Source of the DNA: Circinella umbellata
Taxonomy: Eukaryota; Mucoromycota; Mucoromycetes; Mucorales; Lichtheimiaceae
Length of the DNA: 64,000 bases
Direction: 5' to 3'
Assembly: GCA_025093555.1 (NCBI GenBank)
Contig: JAIWNF010000001.1
Location: 496,001 to 560,000 of the forward strand
Under the pieces are notes generated by a model that had not been told where the DNA came from, did not search any database, and saw only the letters and a list, made by a program, of their open reading frames with translations. This document shows, piece by piece, positions 29,820 through 44,577 of the stretch (position 1 is its first letter; each line of letters starts with the position of its first letter). Position numbers and translations under genes: made by a program.

Positions 29820-31446
29820 TTACAAAGTGTTTTTGAATTCTTCGATAGCACCAGCCAATCGAGCAATACCCTCACGAGCTTCTTCTTGTGTTAACACAAG
29901 TGGAGGAACAACACGAACAGTGTTGCTACCAGCAGTCACTACAAGTAAACCACGTTCACGAGCCATTTTGACAATAGGAGAAGGATCTTTGACCAATTCA
30001 ATACCCAATAATAAACCTTCACCACGAACTTCCTTGATGACATCAGGATAAGCTTCTTTCAAAGCATTTAAATCATTCTTTAATGCATGACCCTTTTCAG
30101 TAACAGATTGAAGGAAATCAGGTGCACTTAAACGACCGAATACATTTAATGCAACGCTTGCAGCCAAGGGGTTACCACCAAAAGTAGTACCATGATCGCC
30201 TGGTTTAATCATTTCAGATACCTTTTCAGTTGTCAAGACAGCACCAATAGGAACACCATTGGCCAATGGTTTAGCCATAGTAAGAATATCTGGTTTACAA
30301 ATAGCACTGTGATGTTCATGACCCCAGAGTTTACCGGTACGACCTAATCCACATTGAATTTCATCAAAGATCAAAAGAGCACCTGTTTCATTACAACGTT
30401 TACGTAAAGCTTCCAAAAATTCAGTAGTAGCAGGATGAACACCTCCTTCACCTTGGAATGGTTCAACAATAACACCACATGTATCATCATTGATATTCTT
30501 TAAAGCTTGTTCAACATCATTGTAAGGAAGAGAAGAGAATCCAGGGATAAGAGGGGCGAAAGGTAATTGGTATTTAGGATTATAAGTAGCTGACAAAGCA
30601 CCCATGGAACGACCATGGAAACCATTGACAAAAGAAACAATCTTGGTTTTCGTTGTATTATCGGAACTAGTAATATGTTTACCCCATTTACGAGCGAATT
30701 TCAATGCACCTTCATTGGCTTCAGTACCCGAATTGGCTAAAAAGATACGACTGGCCCATGATCCACCATTTTGTTGTGTCGTAGCAACGATTTTTTCAGC
30801 AAGTTCACCTGCTTTATCATTATAATACAGATTACTTGTATGAACTAAAGTATTGGCTTGATCATAGAGTACTTTAGCGACTTCAGGATCAGAGTGACCC
30901 AGAGCACAGACGGCAATACCAGCAGTGAAATCAAGATAGGCACGATCATTGGTATCATATAAATAACAACCTTTTCCTCGAGAAATAATAATGTTGGGAC
31001 GACCATAAGTAGTCATTGTATACTTGTTGACACATTCTACAGTATTTAAGATATCTTGAGGTACTTTGTCATCAGAATGTGTGATCTAAGATATGTGTTA
31101 TTGAGATTATTTATTATTATTGTTATTTTTGGCGTGTCATTGAGAAAGTAAAAAAAAAAACAAGAGGTCTTTTTGCTCCCTTCCCCTTCCTTCCCCTTCT
31201 TTCCTCCCATTTCCCTCCAATTTAGTATATTATTCTTACCTCACGAACAGGTTTTGGTAATGAACTTGCAAAACGAGCCTATATATAAAATCGTAAAAGT
31301 CAAAAAAAAATAAAAAGAATGAATACAAAAGATCTCGGAATCATGTAAAAAAAAAAGTTTTATTTTCTTCTTTAAATATTTACATTAAGAAAAGTAGGTT
31401 TTGCTTTTTGTGCACAATGGCGTGCTAATCGTGTTGTCAAGTGCAT
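29820..31446 (-). CDS. ARG8: Acetylornithine aminotransferase, mitochondrial
   Basis: Three exons (31446-31384, 31278-31240, 31085-29820) give about 455 residues. The enzyme is a PLP-dependent class III aminotransferase that converts N-acetylglutamate semialdehyde to N-acetylornithine in arginine synthesis. The N-terminus (MHLTTRLARHCAQKAKPT) is a plausible mitochondrial presequence, and the two tiny 5' exons encode it. Family motifs are DFTAGIAVCALGHSDPEV, SNLYYNDKAGELAEKI, FLANSGTEANEGALKFARKW, FVNGFHGRSMGALSAT, the PLP-phosphate segment IFDEIQCGLGRTGKLWGHEH, and the Schiff-base lysine in TMAKPLANGVPIGA. GDHGTTFGGNPLA completes the active site. ArgD/Arg8 is favoured over ornithine aminotransferase by the HGRSMG and GRTGKLW contexts. 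Confidence 0.93.
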
Positions 31447-31907
31447 ATTATATAATAATAATAAAAATGAAAAGAGAGAAAGTCTTTTTTTTTATTACCA
31501 CGGATCCCCCTGGCAACTTTTTATAATGCGGTCTTTTTTTTTGAAACAAAAAAAAATCTCTCAGTGTAATTAACTCTCAACGTGACTCATTGGGAAAGTT
31601 GTCTGCATATATGTTATCTCTTTTTAGTGTTACCATGAGTCAATTATTCTTTAACATAGAAAGAATGTCATAATTCGCTATTTTTTAGATAATCATGTTT
31701 TTCCTTGAGATATTTTGAATTGTTTTATTAAGCAACTTTAATTATTTGTACAAGATATTTATATATAATTCATATTATAGAAAAGTAGAGAAAAAGGCTG
31801 CGGGGGTATCATTTTCTATTGAGTAATTAAGTGTAATGAACAAACACTTATCAAGGTGATTCAATGGGGTCACCATTCTTTCCCTCTCTCATAAGGTTAT
31901 ATTTGAT

Positions 31908-32561
31908 TTAAGAAGATTTAGCTTTCGTCAATTTATCCTCTATACATATAAAATATTAACAACAATATACTTTAAAAGCCATCATCTCCCCCCGCCCTCT
32001 AAAACTTACCTAAATAATAAGAATATTCATCTAAAGCTCTTGCTACTTTTTCAATTTCAATTGTTTGTTGATCAATATCGTCAATTTGAGTCATAAATGT
32101 ACTAAAATCCGCATCTAAAGAAAAGATATATGAGTATATATTTCCCAATAAATAAATTATAAAATACTTACAAGTATTTTGTAATCGCGACATTTCTTTC
32201 ATTAATCGTTGACCCATTTGAGACATGTCTGAATATTTTTCTTTTGTTGTCTTATTCATTTTTTCTAATAATTGACAATCTTCAGTTGTTGCTATAAAAT
32301 AGTTATCAATATTAATATTATTAATATTATGTTGAAATATATTATATAATTATCTTTTTTTTTACCTTCAAGTTCATTACGAGTATAAAGCGTTAATTTA
32401 CGTACAGCATCTTCCGTGAGTCTTGTAATATGTTCTTCATTGAGCATTTTAGTGGCTTCATCCGGATTCAAAGGAGTACCCGTTAATTTATGACTTCTTA
32501 ATCCAGAAGAAATAGTGTCTGAATTAGATACTGTAGGCGAAGTTGATTTTTGTTCTGTCAT
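31908..32561 (-). CDS. BLOC-1 subunit 2 (BLOS2) homologue
   Basis: Four exons (32561-32366, 32291-32172, 32114-32010, 31939-31908) encode about 150 residues. Exon 1 opens MTEQKSTSP and includes LTLYTRNELEG; exon 2 reads TTEDCQLLEKMNKTTKEKYS; exon 3 ends DIDQQTIEIEKVARALDEYS; exon 4 ends EDKLTKAKSS. These match the BLOC1S2 pattern of an ELEGT start followed by a long heptad coiled coil and a LDxYSxxLE end. BLOC1S2 is a subunit of BLOC-1 and BORC, which act in endosome and lysosome biogenesis and positioning. The ATG at 32561 is preferred to an in-frame one at 32603 because the family starts close to here. The gene is divergent from the PC4 gene, with 152 bp between start codons. Confidence 0.85.
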
Positions 32562-32713
32562 TTTATAAAGTGGGTTATTTATACATTGACTTGTAATAAA
32601 CACATTAAAGCGTGAATGAATCGGAACACGAAATAAAATAAAAAAATAAAACGCGTCTTTTCTTTTTTTTCTTTTTTCCCCCTTTTTTCTCTCTTTTTGA
32701 AAACAATAAAATA
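32562..32713. promoter_or_regulatory. Probable bidirectional promoter
   Basis: Only 152 bp separate the divergent starts of the BLOC1S2-like and PC4 genes. The interval contains a long pyrimidine tract on the plus strand (32655-32698) and no clear TATA box. Shared promoter function is inferred from spacing alone. Confidence 0.5.
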
Positions 32714-33404
32714 ATGGGCAGTAGTGACGAAGACGAATATAAGGTTTATATTATAAAGTTATATTTACATAATCATTTATACTAGAAAAAAAAAAGAAAG
32801 AGAAAGAGATTGGCTTATACTTGTAAAAACAAAAAAAAATTGGGGTTGTTTTTTTTAGCAAACAGAAACCAAATTAGACGCGTCCTCTGATGAAGAATTT
32901 GTAGAAGAAGTAAGTAAAGAAAAACTATTATTTTTGAAAAAGAATATATTTAATAAATAAGAATATAATATTAGGAACCTAAATCAAAGAAACAAAAAGT
33001 TGTTGGTGAAAAACGTAAACGTACAGAATCTTCTTCATCATCAGGAAATGATGATAATAATTCATTTGAAGTATGTATAAGATATGTAATCTTATTTGAA
33101 GAACATGAGTTATTAATTACACATATAAAAATTAGTTGAGTAGTAAAAGACGTATATTTGTAAAAACATTTGCTAATGGTCAACCTTCTGTTGATATTCG
33201 AGCAATTTATAATGATAAAGAAACGGGTGAAATGAGATACGCTAAACAAGGTAAATATTATCATCATCTCAATTATAAAACGATAATAACCTTTCTTCTT
33301 CTTTTTAAAATAATATAGGCATTACGTTACCTTTAGCACAATGGGAAAAATTAAAAGAATTAATGCCTGAAATCGATGAAGCTATTAAAAATATTAAAAA
33401 GTAG
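32714..33404 (+). CDS. SUB1: Transcriptional coactivator PC4/Sub1
   Basis: Five small exons (32714-32743, 32859-32909, 32975-33070, 33136-33250, 33319-33404) encode about 125 residues. The N-terminal half is acidic, Ser- and Lys-rich (MGSSDEDEYK, ASSDEEFVEE, KRKRTESSSS), the usual regulatory tail. The C-terminal half is the single-stranded-DNA-binding PC4 domain: KRRIFVKTFANGQPSVDIRA, a YNDKETGEMRYAKQGITL turn, and PLAQWEKLKELMPEIDEAI. PC4/Sub1 binds ssDNA and RNA polymerase II preinitiation complexes and functions in transcription, 3'-end processing and DNA repair in the nucleus. All exon joins keep frame. Confidence 0.93.
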
Positions 33405-33548
33405 AATTTTTAATATACTTGGGGAATTTTTTACACTCACTCTTCTCTCCCCCCAATCTCTTCTTTCCACCCCCACAATCACCCCCTCTCAAAAAAAAAT
33501 ATTTAAAAAGGGTCTTTTCACCCTAGTTAGTTTTTTTTTTCTTTTGTT

Positions 33549-36268
33549 ATGTGGTATTCTTATCCTTTTCGATCGATCGCTACATTAATAAATAATAATA
33601 ATACACATTCAGAACAACAAGAAGAAGAACAAGAACCCATGATTGATTTGACATCACAACAACAATCTTCTTCAACTCAAAAGAAAAAAAGTCATTATAG
33701 TTTCGATCGTGTTTTTTTAAAACGGTTATATCGTTTACTTCAAGTTTTATTTCGTTCTACTTCTAATCAAGATCGATTTTATTCATTGTCATTGAAAGCA
33801 CGTCAAAATTCAATATTTTGGTTATATATTGCTTTTATTACTGTTAGTTGTGGTACAGAAATACTTTATTATTATGTTGGATTAATGCCCAGTCGTTTTT
33901 ATGGTGTATTGTCAAGTAAAGATTTCCCTGGTTTTACTCGATTTATTATACCTTGTATCATATTAGTATTTGGTGCTGCTGCAGTAAGTTTTTTATTACT
34001 TATTATTATTCAAAAAGAAGATGATATTTACTATTTTAATTTCTATTAGGGCAAAAGTCTTTTATCATTTATGGGTGAATTATTTTCATTAAAGATTCGA
34101 CGCTTATTAACACAATATGTACATGATTGCTATATCAAGCCAAAAACACTTTATTCAGTTGTCACGAGTCCTAATGCTCCTGATAACCCGTAAGTTATAA
34201 TAATTATAATAATAATAATAATTATTTCTTTGTATATATCTTAGCCTGACTCTTTCTCTCCCTCTTTCTCTCTTATTAATAATAGAGATCAACGTATAGC
34301 TCAAGATATTGATAAATTTGCAGATGCATTAAAGGGAATTGTTGAAAATTTAATTATCGCACCATTCTTAGTCGCTTACTATACATGGAAATGTTGGGCC
34401 GTCACAGGATTTCTTGGTCCATTCATGATTTATGGTTATTTTATCGTGGGTTCCATATTAAGTCAAATGTTAATCAGACCTATTGTAAATGCTGTATTTT
34501 ATAAGGAACTTGCAGAAGGCAATTTTAGGTAACTCAAAAAAAAAATTAAATTAAATTAAAGTTTAAATCAGGTGGCTGGAATCATTGTTCATGTTATGCG
34601 TACCAACATATAAACATGCCCCTGGATCTTTTAACTTATTTGCGATTAGGACGATATATAAAAACATGGGGAACTAACATATATATATATTTATATAATA
34701 GATTTTTACATGTGCGTTTACGTCAATTCGCAGAAGCTATTGCATTTTCTCGTGGTGAATGTGAAGAACATACAAGAGCAAAAGAAAGTTTAAATATACT
34801 TCTTGATAATCAAAGAAAAGTAGTGAATAGAGAATTACCATTACATTGTAAGCTTATTATTATTATCATTATCCTTTCAATTTTGTTAATGGATATTTTA
34901 TTTGTTTTTTTTTTTAGTATCCAATGAAAGTTTTTCATATTTTGGATCCATTTTAAGTTATCTTATCGTTGCTATGCCAATTTTTGCTGGAACTTTTGAT
35001 GATAAAGATCCTTCTGAACTTAGTGAAATTATTTCCAAGGTAACAAACAAATATAATTATAAAATTGCATTTTGTCTTTGTATATTAACAAAAGATTATT
35101 ATTATAAAAGAATTCGTTTTTTTGTATGTATCTTATATTTAGATTTACTGTAATTATTGAACAATCCGTAAAATTATCCGATTTAGCTGGTTATGCTGCT
35201 CGTATTGGAGAAGTATTAGAAGTAATTGATGATGTAGATGATGAACTTGATCATATTTCTGTATATCATCCAATAATGGGTGATTTAAATGATTATGATT
35301 CAACGTAAGTTTTAGTTTATTAGTAAAGAAGGGATGATGGGGGGGAGAGGGAGAAAAGGGTATGATTATTAACTATTATTATTTTAGTTCTATTTTATTT
35401 GAAAATGTTGAACTTATATCACCTCAAGGAAAACAACTTGTTTCTAATTTCAATTTAGAAATATCAAATACAGATCGTGTCGTTATTCTTGGTCCTAATG
35501 GTAAAAATAAAATAAAAGAATGATTGGAATAGAATTAAAGGTTAACTAACTGAATAAATTTAGGAAGTGGAAAATCATCTCTTTTACGTGCTTTAGCTGG
35601 TCTATGGCATTGTTCCACTGGACGTATACGTATTCCTAAAGATATCCTTGGAAAAGATTTTGTCTTTTTACCACAAATACCATACCTTATTGATGGATCA
35701 TTACGTGAACAAATCATGTATCCTTATAATTCCTCTTCTATGACTGGTAAAAAAAAAACTTTTCTATTTTATTTAAAACAAAAATGGGTATATTTTAATT
35801 TTATTTTTATTTTTATTATAGTATCAGATATTCAAATACGTGAATTATTACATCAAGTACAATTAAGTCATCTTGAAGAAATGATACAATCATTTGATGC
35901 TCGTTTTGGTGAAGAATGGCAAAAGATGTTATCACCTGGTGAACAACAACGATTAATGTTTACACGTATTTTATATTGGAAACCTCGTTTTGCTGGTAAG
36001 AAAAAAAAGAAGTTGTTTTCTTTTTATGGAATGAAGGAAGGAGATCTATATAAACTAAACGCACCCATATAAATACATAGTTCTTGATGAAGCAACAAGT
36101 GCTATGGATACCAATTCAGAAACCCACTTATATAATATTTTAAATGATATGAATATTTCTATTATTAGTATAAGTCATCATGTTAATATTATTGATTATC
36201 ATAATAAGATTGTAACATTAGATGGTTTAGGTGGCTATAAAGTAGATGAAACATCATTATCAAAATAA
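33549..36268 (+). CDS. ABCD4-type half ABC transporter
   Basis: Ten exons assemble to 1947 nt (648 residues): 33549-33983, 34050-34189, 34286-34528, 34702-34847, 34918-35039, 35111-35304, 35388-35510, 35564-35745, 35822-35995 and 36081-36268. An N-terminal membrane domain contains GKSLLSFMGELFSLKIRRLL, SYFGSILSYLIVAMPIF and SKNSFFCMYLIF followed by KLSDLAGYAARIG. The ABC domain has Walker A GPNGSGKSS, the signature LSPGEQQR, and Walker B FAVLDEATSA. SPGE in place of SGGE, and the SKNxFxCxYLI block, match ABCD4 rather than the peroxisomal fatty-acid ABCD1-3 group. Mammalian ABCD4 exports cobalamin from lysosomes together with LMBD1. A vacuolar location is inferred. The H-loop reads SISHHV. Confidence 0.88.
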
Positions 36269-36350
36269 ACCCTTTTTTTCTTTGTTATACTTTATTTTAT
36301 TTTTTTTAATATGTAGATAATATTTTTGTCGATAAAAGGTGGAAATGGTG

Positions 36351-36372
36351 AGAGAGAGAGAGAGAGAGAGAG
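36351..36372. repeat. (AG)n microsatellite
   Basis: About 11 AG units followed by poly-A, about 80 bp downstream of the ABCD4 stop. Confidence 0.85.
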
Positions 36373-36541
36373 AAAAAAAAGAGAGACTTTTCGATGCTGA
36401 ATAAAAAAAAAGCTATGTTGTGTGTAAAGCGAGATTTGTAAGGTGGAACTTGTGTGTATATAATATGTATGTATAGGTTGTTGGTGTAGTAGGATGTCCT
36501 CTTTCTTTTCTGCAGTTGTTGTTTGTATATGTGAATATAGA

Positions 36542-37079
36542 TTAACGACTACTATTAACAGCTTGAATTACACAAATATTATCACCCTTTAGCATTAATC
36601 GTCCTAATTCTCTTCTAGAGCCTTCTTCCTTGGTTACAACTTCAACTGCATCGTCCAATACCAAGTTCATAAATTCATCAAAACCCTATAATAGATACGC
36701 GTAATTATATATTATTAAAAAAACCCGTTCTCTCATATTTTCTTTCTTATTATTAAATAAAAAGAAGAATCTTACAATGATTTGACCTTCAATTCTCATA
36801 TCAGTCTTGTCTACCAACCAAATTTGTACTCGTTCTTTCTATAAATAATAAATTCAATTAAAATAAATAAATTTCATTATCTTTATATGAGATCATCTAA
36901 ACCCTCCCCCCCCCAATAGAAAAAAAAAGAACTTACGTTTTGGAGATACCTGAAAATCAGGTTCTAAAGAAAGAGAAAAAAAAATAATAATAATTAGTTG
37001 TTGTTTATTAATATGAATAAATAAAAAATTTAAAACATACGATGGGTTGAACCATGATCTTTTGAACTTTGCTCGACAT
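36542..37079 (-). CDS. Small nuclear ribonucleoprotein E (SmE)
   Basis: Four exons (37079-37041, 36963-36937, 36838-36776, 36685-36542) encode about 90 residues. The protein starts [13 protein letters not shown] and continues NLIFRYLQN, then an Sm1 motif with [20 protein letters not shown] and [11 protein letters not shown], and an Sm2 motif [17 protein letters not shown]. The order and wording match SNRPE, one of seven Sm proteins in the ring on U1, U2, U4 and U5 snRNAs. The second exon is only 27 nt. It lies convergent to ABCD4 with about 270 bp between stops. Length is typical of the family. Confidence 0.96.
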
Positions 37080-37611
37080 TTTTTATATGTATAATCGTTT
37101 TTAGTAGGGGATAAAGAGGCAAAAAAAAAGTGTAAGCGGTAAAGTTATACGCGGCAAAGCGGGGTATAAGGATTTTTTTTTTTTGACACCATTTTCCTCA
37201 CTTTACAAGTGTCTGTTCAATTCTCAATATGGAATAACACGTCACGTATTCTCCTTAATTTATATCAATTCATATCTTATGGATATCCCTAGATCATACA
37301 CTGGTAGTAATAGGATTATCAGAACCAATAACACTTATTATAATAACTGTGGATACGACGGGATTAAATATCAAGTTAGGGTTGTCCTTAGAGCTTTTAC
37401 TTAAGATAATGAAACGAAATATAACAGAGTATATAATAATGAATGAAATGATGATTGTTGTATATTAAGTGTATAATTTAAAATATATTAAAATGGATGC
37501 GCAAAGAAGAAGAAAAAAAAAACAAAAATATGCAAAAGAAACATTAATGATGCTGCAAAAAATAAAAAATAAAATACGAGTTTACTATTATGATTATTAT
37601 GATTATTATGA

Positions 37612-39170
37612 TTATTCATTAAATGCATCTGAAATAGCTTGTGAACGTTCTGCTTCTTTTCGTTTATTGGCTTCTCGTCGATCTATTTTTGTTTTCAATT
37701 ATTAGAGTACAATTTATTTAATTCCTCCCCACCACCACTAATCCTTTCTAAATTTTATATGTATATATTATACATATATACCTCTTTCTGCTTGAAGTAA
37801 AGCACGTTCTTTTTCTCTTTGTTCGGGTGTTCGTGTAGGTCCACGTACACCTAATGCACCATTGATTAATCTTCTAGCCACCATATCTGTTGTTGCAGGA
37901 CGACGTGGTATAGGTTGTTCTTCTTGTGCTAAAAAAATACTTTTATCATTAGAAGAGATATATGTATGATTCATTTTTATTGATAAAATCTTCTTACATT
38001 CAGAACTTTCAATTCCATCAGTGTATGGACGTATTTTGATTTGAGGATTATTGATACTATCCAAATAAGCCCGTTTGGCTATATATATATAAATGATTGT
38101 CAAATTAAAATGAATCCCCAATCGCATCAAGAATAAAAAACTACATACATTGACATATTACCTGTTTGTGAATGAACAAAAATGATTAATGCACGGGTAT
38201 CATCCATCCATTTGATCCTGTAACCTCCTTGAACATTATCATATTTACTAAATATACTTTGTAAATGATATGTTTTAAATGAAGATGGGAAACCAAAACA
38301 ATCCAAAATATGGGTATTATCATTCATTGATGATTGTGAAGGGGGTGGTGATGATCGTATATTTCTTGATTTTCTCTCTTTATAAAATTAAGATATATGG
38401 AATGAATAACATTGATGACAATATATACACACACATATACATATCATAAAATGATTCTTACCAGGTGTTATTATTGAAACATTATTTCTCAATGATTTTT
38501 CATCGGATGATTGTTGTTTTTTAGATGATTCATCTTCTTTATCCAATGTTTCTAATAAATCTTCCCATTCTTCTTTTTCTAAAGATCCATCATCATTATT
38601 GTCACTGTCTTCTTTCAATGTACGAGCAATATTTAATTTTTCCATTGTTGTTGTCAATTGATCAATAGGATTATTATATTTGATTTCATTTGATCTGTTA
38701 TTGTTGTTTGTTACACTATTGATAGTATCATTTGAAGATACTTGTTGTTGTCGTTGTTGTTGTGTATTATTATTCAAAAAAGGAGGTGAAGACGGAGGAG
38801 TAGGTCGATTATATGGAGTTTGTATGGACGGTGACGACAATGAAGAAAAAGGCATTGTGTCTCTGTTATTGTTATTATTTTTACTATTATTGGAATCTAT
38901 TATACCATTCCAATGATTATCGCTATTATTATTAGCTGAAACGGGTGCTCGGAATTGTCCACGACCTCGACGTATTACTTCAACGGGTGAAGAAGATGTA
39001 TTTTCTCGAGACATTCGAGATTGTTGCTCATAATTCAAGTTCTTATTCAATCTACCATTGGTTGTTAATGTCGTTTCCAAGTCTTGTTGATGTTGTTGTT
39101 GAGCAACCCTTCTATGTCGTGGTACATAAATCTGCATGGGTTGTCGTCTTCCATTTTCTGGTTTACTCAT
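37612..39170 (-). CDS. R3HCC1L-like RNA-binding (RRM-type) protein
   Basis: A multi-exon minus-strand gene from MSKPENGRRQPMQIYVPRHR (39170) to SQAISDAFNE (37612). The N-terminal YVPRHRR motif resembles the LYVPxARR start of R3HCC1/R3HCC1L proteins. A ~170-residue Asn/Gln/Ser-rich disordered stretch follows, then an acidic segment (EKEEWEDLLETLDKEDES). The C-terminal part is an RRM-like fold: THILDCFGFPSSFKTYHLQS, WMDDTRALIIFVHSQT, PATTDMVARRLINGALG and a basic coiled tail starting RTPEQREKERALLQ. No R3H motif was seen. The function of the family is poorly known; RNA binding is inferred from the fold. Poly-Asn and poly-Gln come from AAT/CAA repeats, so length may vary between strains. Confidence 0.75.
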
Positions 39171-39781
39171 TTAAAAAAATCCTTTATTTATTTTATTTAT
39201 TCTATTTCTGTTCTTTAATGGGTTAGGGAAAAAAAAAGTTTAATTATACAGTAATAATATATAGAGGGTAAAAAAAAAAAAAATTAAAAAAAAAAATCAC
39301 AGCATGTGGTTTTAAAAATTAAAGAGGATATCCCTGTCTCTCTCTCCAAAATCATCATAGTTGAACTGTAAAAGACATCATTATTACCACTACTACTGCT
39401 ACTACTACAACAACAACATTTGAAAACAACTATCCTTGTAAAAAATTAACATGTAAAATAAGGATATCATGGACTTATGTAAAGGTTACGTAATAATAAT
39501 AGTAAAAGTGATGTTTATTTAATTTTTTATAATATGCACGCGATAATAATTTATTAAATGCATATTATATCATACTAATATATATTTTAAATGTTATAGA
39601 GTATAATAAAGAAGTTTAGATAATAAATATACACATTGAATTACAAGTATATAAATTTAATAGGTAGAAAAAAAAGTCTGTAAAATAAATAAAGATAATA
39701 ATAAGAATATAAGCTTATAAGGAAAAGATTAAAAATAATACATAATAAAGAAGATGTGAAAGGGAGGAATAAGTTTAATTA
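39171..39781. other. Intergenic
   Basis: No gene seen. It contains the 5' flank of the R3HCC1L-like gene and the 3' flank of the phosphate permease, with poly-A runs at 39265-39296 and a short CTACTA/ACAACA tract near 39390-39418. Confidence 0.45.
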
Positions 39782-41621
39782 TTAAACAGTCATTCCAAAG
39801 TGAGGAGCATAAATGATAATTGAATAACTCAAACCAGCAATAAGACCAGCAACAGGAAGTGTGATCACCCATGCAAACATACACCAAGCAAGCATTTTCC
39901 AGTTAACAGCACGTAAGCTACCATTACAAAGGCCTACAGCAGCAGTAGCACCAGTAGCACAATGTGTAGAAGAAACAGGAATACCAGCTTGAGAACAAGT
40001 TAAAATTGTAATAGCAGCACCCAATTCAGTAGAAAACCCACGGGTTGGAGTCATGTAAGTAATATTGTTACCAAGGCGACGCATAACATGGTAACCATAG
40101 GTAGCTAAACCGATATCTAATGCAATACCACCATAAGCCAAAACCCAAATAGGAGTAGGTACTTTTTCACCCACAGTAGCAGTAGTCCAAACTGTATGTA
40201 CAGCAGCTAATGGACCCACGGCATTTGAGACATCGTTAGAACCATGAGCAAAAGAGAATACCAAAGCAGTCAATACTTGAAGGAAAGAAAACATATATTC
40301 GGTATTATTATCGTACTTGACTGCAGCAGCATGAATATCTTTCAGATGAGATGAATTCAAATTACGAACATCTTTACGAACACCATGAAGTAACATGAAA
40401 ATGATTTTCTTTTTGAGATAAAGAGGTGATAAAAGTTTTCCCCAATAAAACTTTGAAACGAGAATATCTTCTTCTTCTTCAGCCTTTTCAATCGTAGTAA
40501 CTTGTTTTTGTTCTTTGGTACGAATACTTTTATCTGAAGATTCACCATCTTCATCTTGAGTAAGACTCTTTTCCAATTTCTTAGAATCTTCATAGTCTTG
40601 TTGATCAGCTTCTTGTTGAGCAATGGCAGCATCTTGATCAGTGGGAAGAACAAACTTGTTGGGTTTACCTTCTTCGTCTTGATCGACTCTTGGACGTTTA
40701 GAAATGAAATGAATAACAAATACATGATACCATTGAAGATTTTCACGTTCAATAATACGTCTACGAAGCCATGGAACGACAAACAAAGCAGACCATACAA
40801 GGAAGAAACCAGCAATACCAAAGGCAATACCAACTTGAGCGCCAATACCCATTTTGGCAGCTTGAGTACCGGGAGCCCCTTTGAAAATAATATAAAATAC
40901 TTCAATGAAAACGGTGATGAACTAATAAACATTAAATAAATTTCAGTATACATGTTAATAAGTTTATATATGTGTGTCTGTATACAGGGTCAAATAAAAT
41001 GTAAAACTCTTCATTATAATTAACAAAAAGGGAAAAATAAAATCAACTTACAAAAAAGATTGGAACAAGAACAAGACCCCACTTGAAGCTATTTTCACGC
41101 TTGAGAATACCAAACTTAACAATAAGATAAATAATAGCAGCAATAGCACCAGATACAAAAGGTGAAATAAACCATGAGGCGATAATACCACCTACACCTT
41201 CAAAAGACCAGTCAATGACACCAGGACCGAAACCAGCGATACCAGTACCAATGATAGCACCCACAATAGAATGCGTCGTACTCACGGGCCAGCCGAAGCG
41301 TGATGCAGTCAATACCCAGGTAGCCGAACCAAACAAAGCACACATCATTGCCAACATGAGCATTTCCGGTTGATCTTCAAAACTTTCAAGAGGCATAATA
41401 CCACTTCGAATGGTATCACTGACTTGATTACCAAGTAACAAGGCACCAAGGAATTCAGTAAAACAAGCACAAATAACAGCTTGAATAAGTGTTAATGATC
41501 CTGACGATACAGATGTAGCAAAAGCATTAGCAACATCATTGGCTCCAATACCGAAAGCATCAGCAAATGCTAATACCATAGTAACGCCAAAGATCCACGT
41601 AAAATCAAAAGCGTTCATCAT
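39782..41621 (-). CDS. PiT-family phosphate permease (PHO-4/Pho89 type)
   Basis: Two exons (41621-41052 and 40921-39782) encode 569 residues. The protein is an inorganic-phosphate symporter of the plasma membrane. It has the family's duplicated signature: GIGANDVANAFATSV near residue 24 and HGSNDVSNAVGPLAAV in the second half, with matching PVSTTHSIVGAI and PVSSTHCATGATA motifs. About ten hydrophobic segments surround a central charged cytosolic loop of roughly 110 residues (PTDQDAAIAQQEADQQDYED and following). Pho89 uses sodium and Neurospora PHO-4 is similar; the coupling ion cannot be told here. Two adjacent Met codons occur at the start. The single intron falls after PIFF, in the linker before the central region. 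Confidence 0.94.

Positions 41622-44577
<2,956 letters not shown>

Noticed and set aside
34616..34701. Open frame inside the fourth ABCD4 intron considered as an exon
   Set aside because: Skipping it restores the family sequence EGNFR-FLHVRLRQFAE and keeps frame; it is simply an intron that is partly open.
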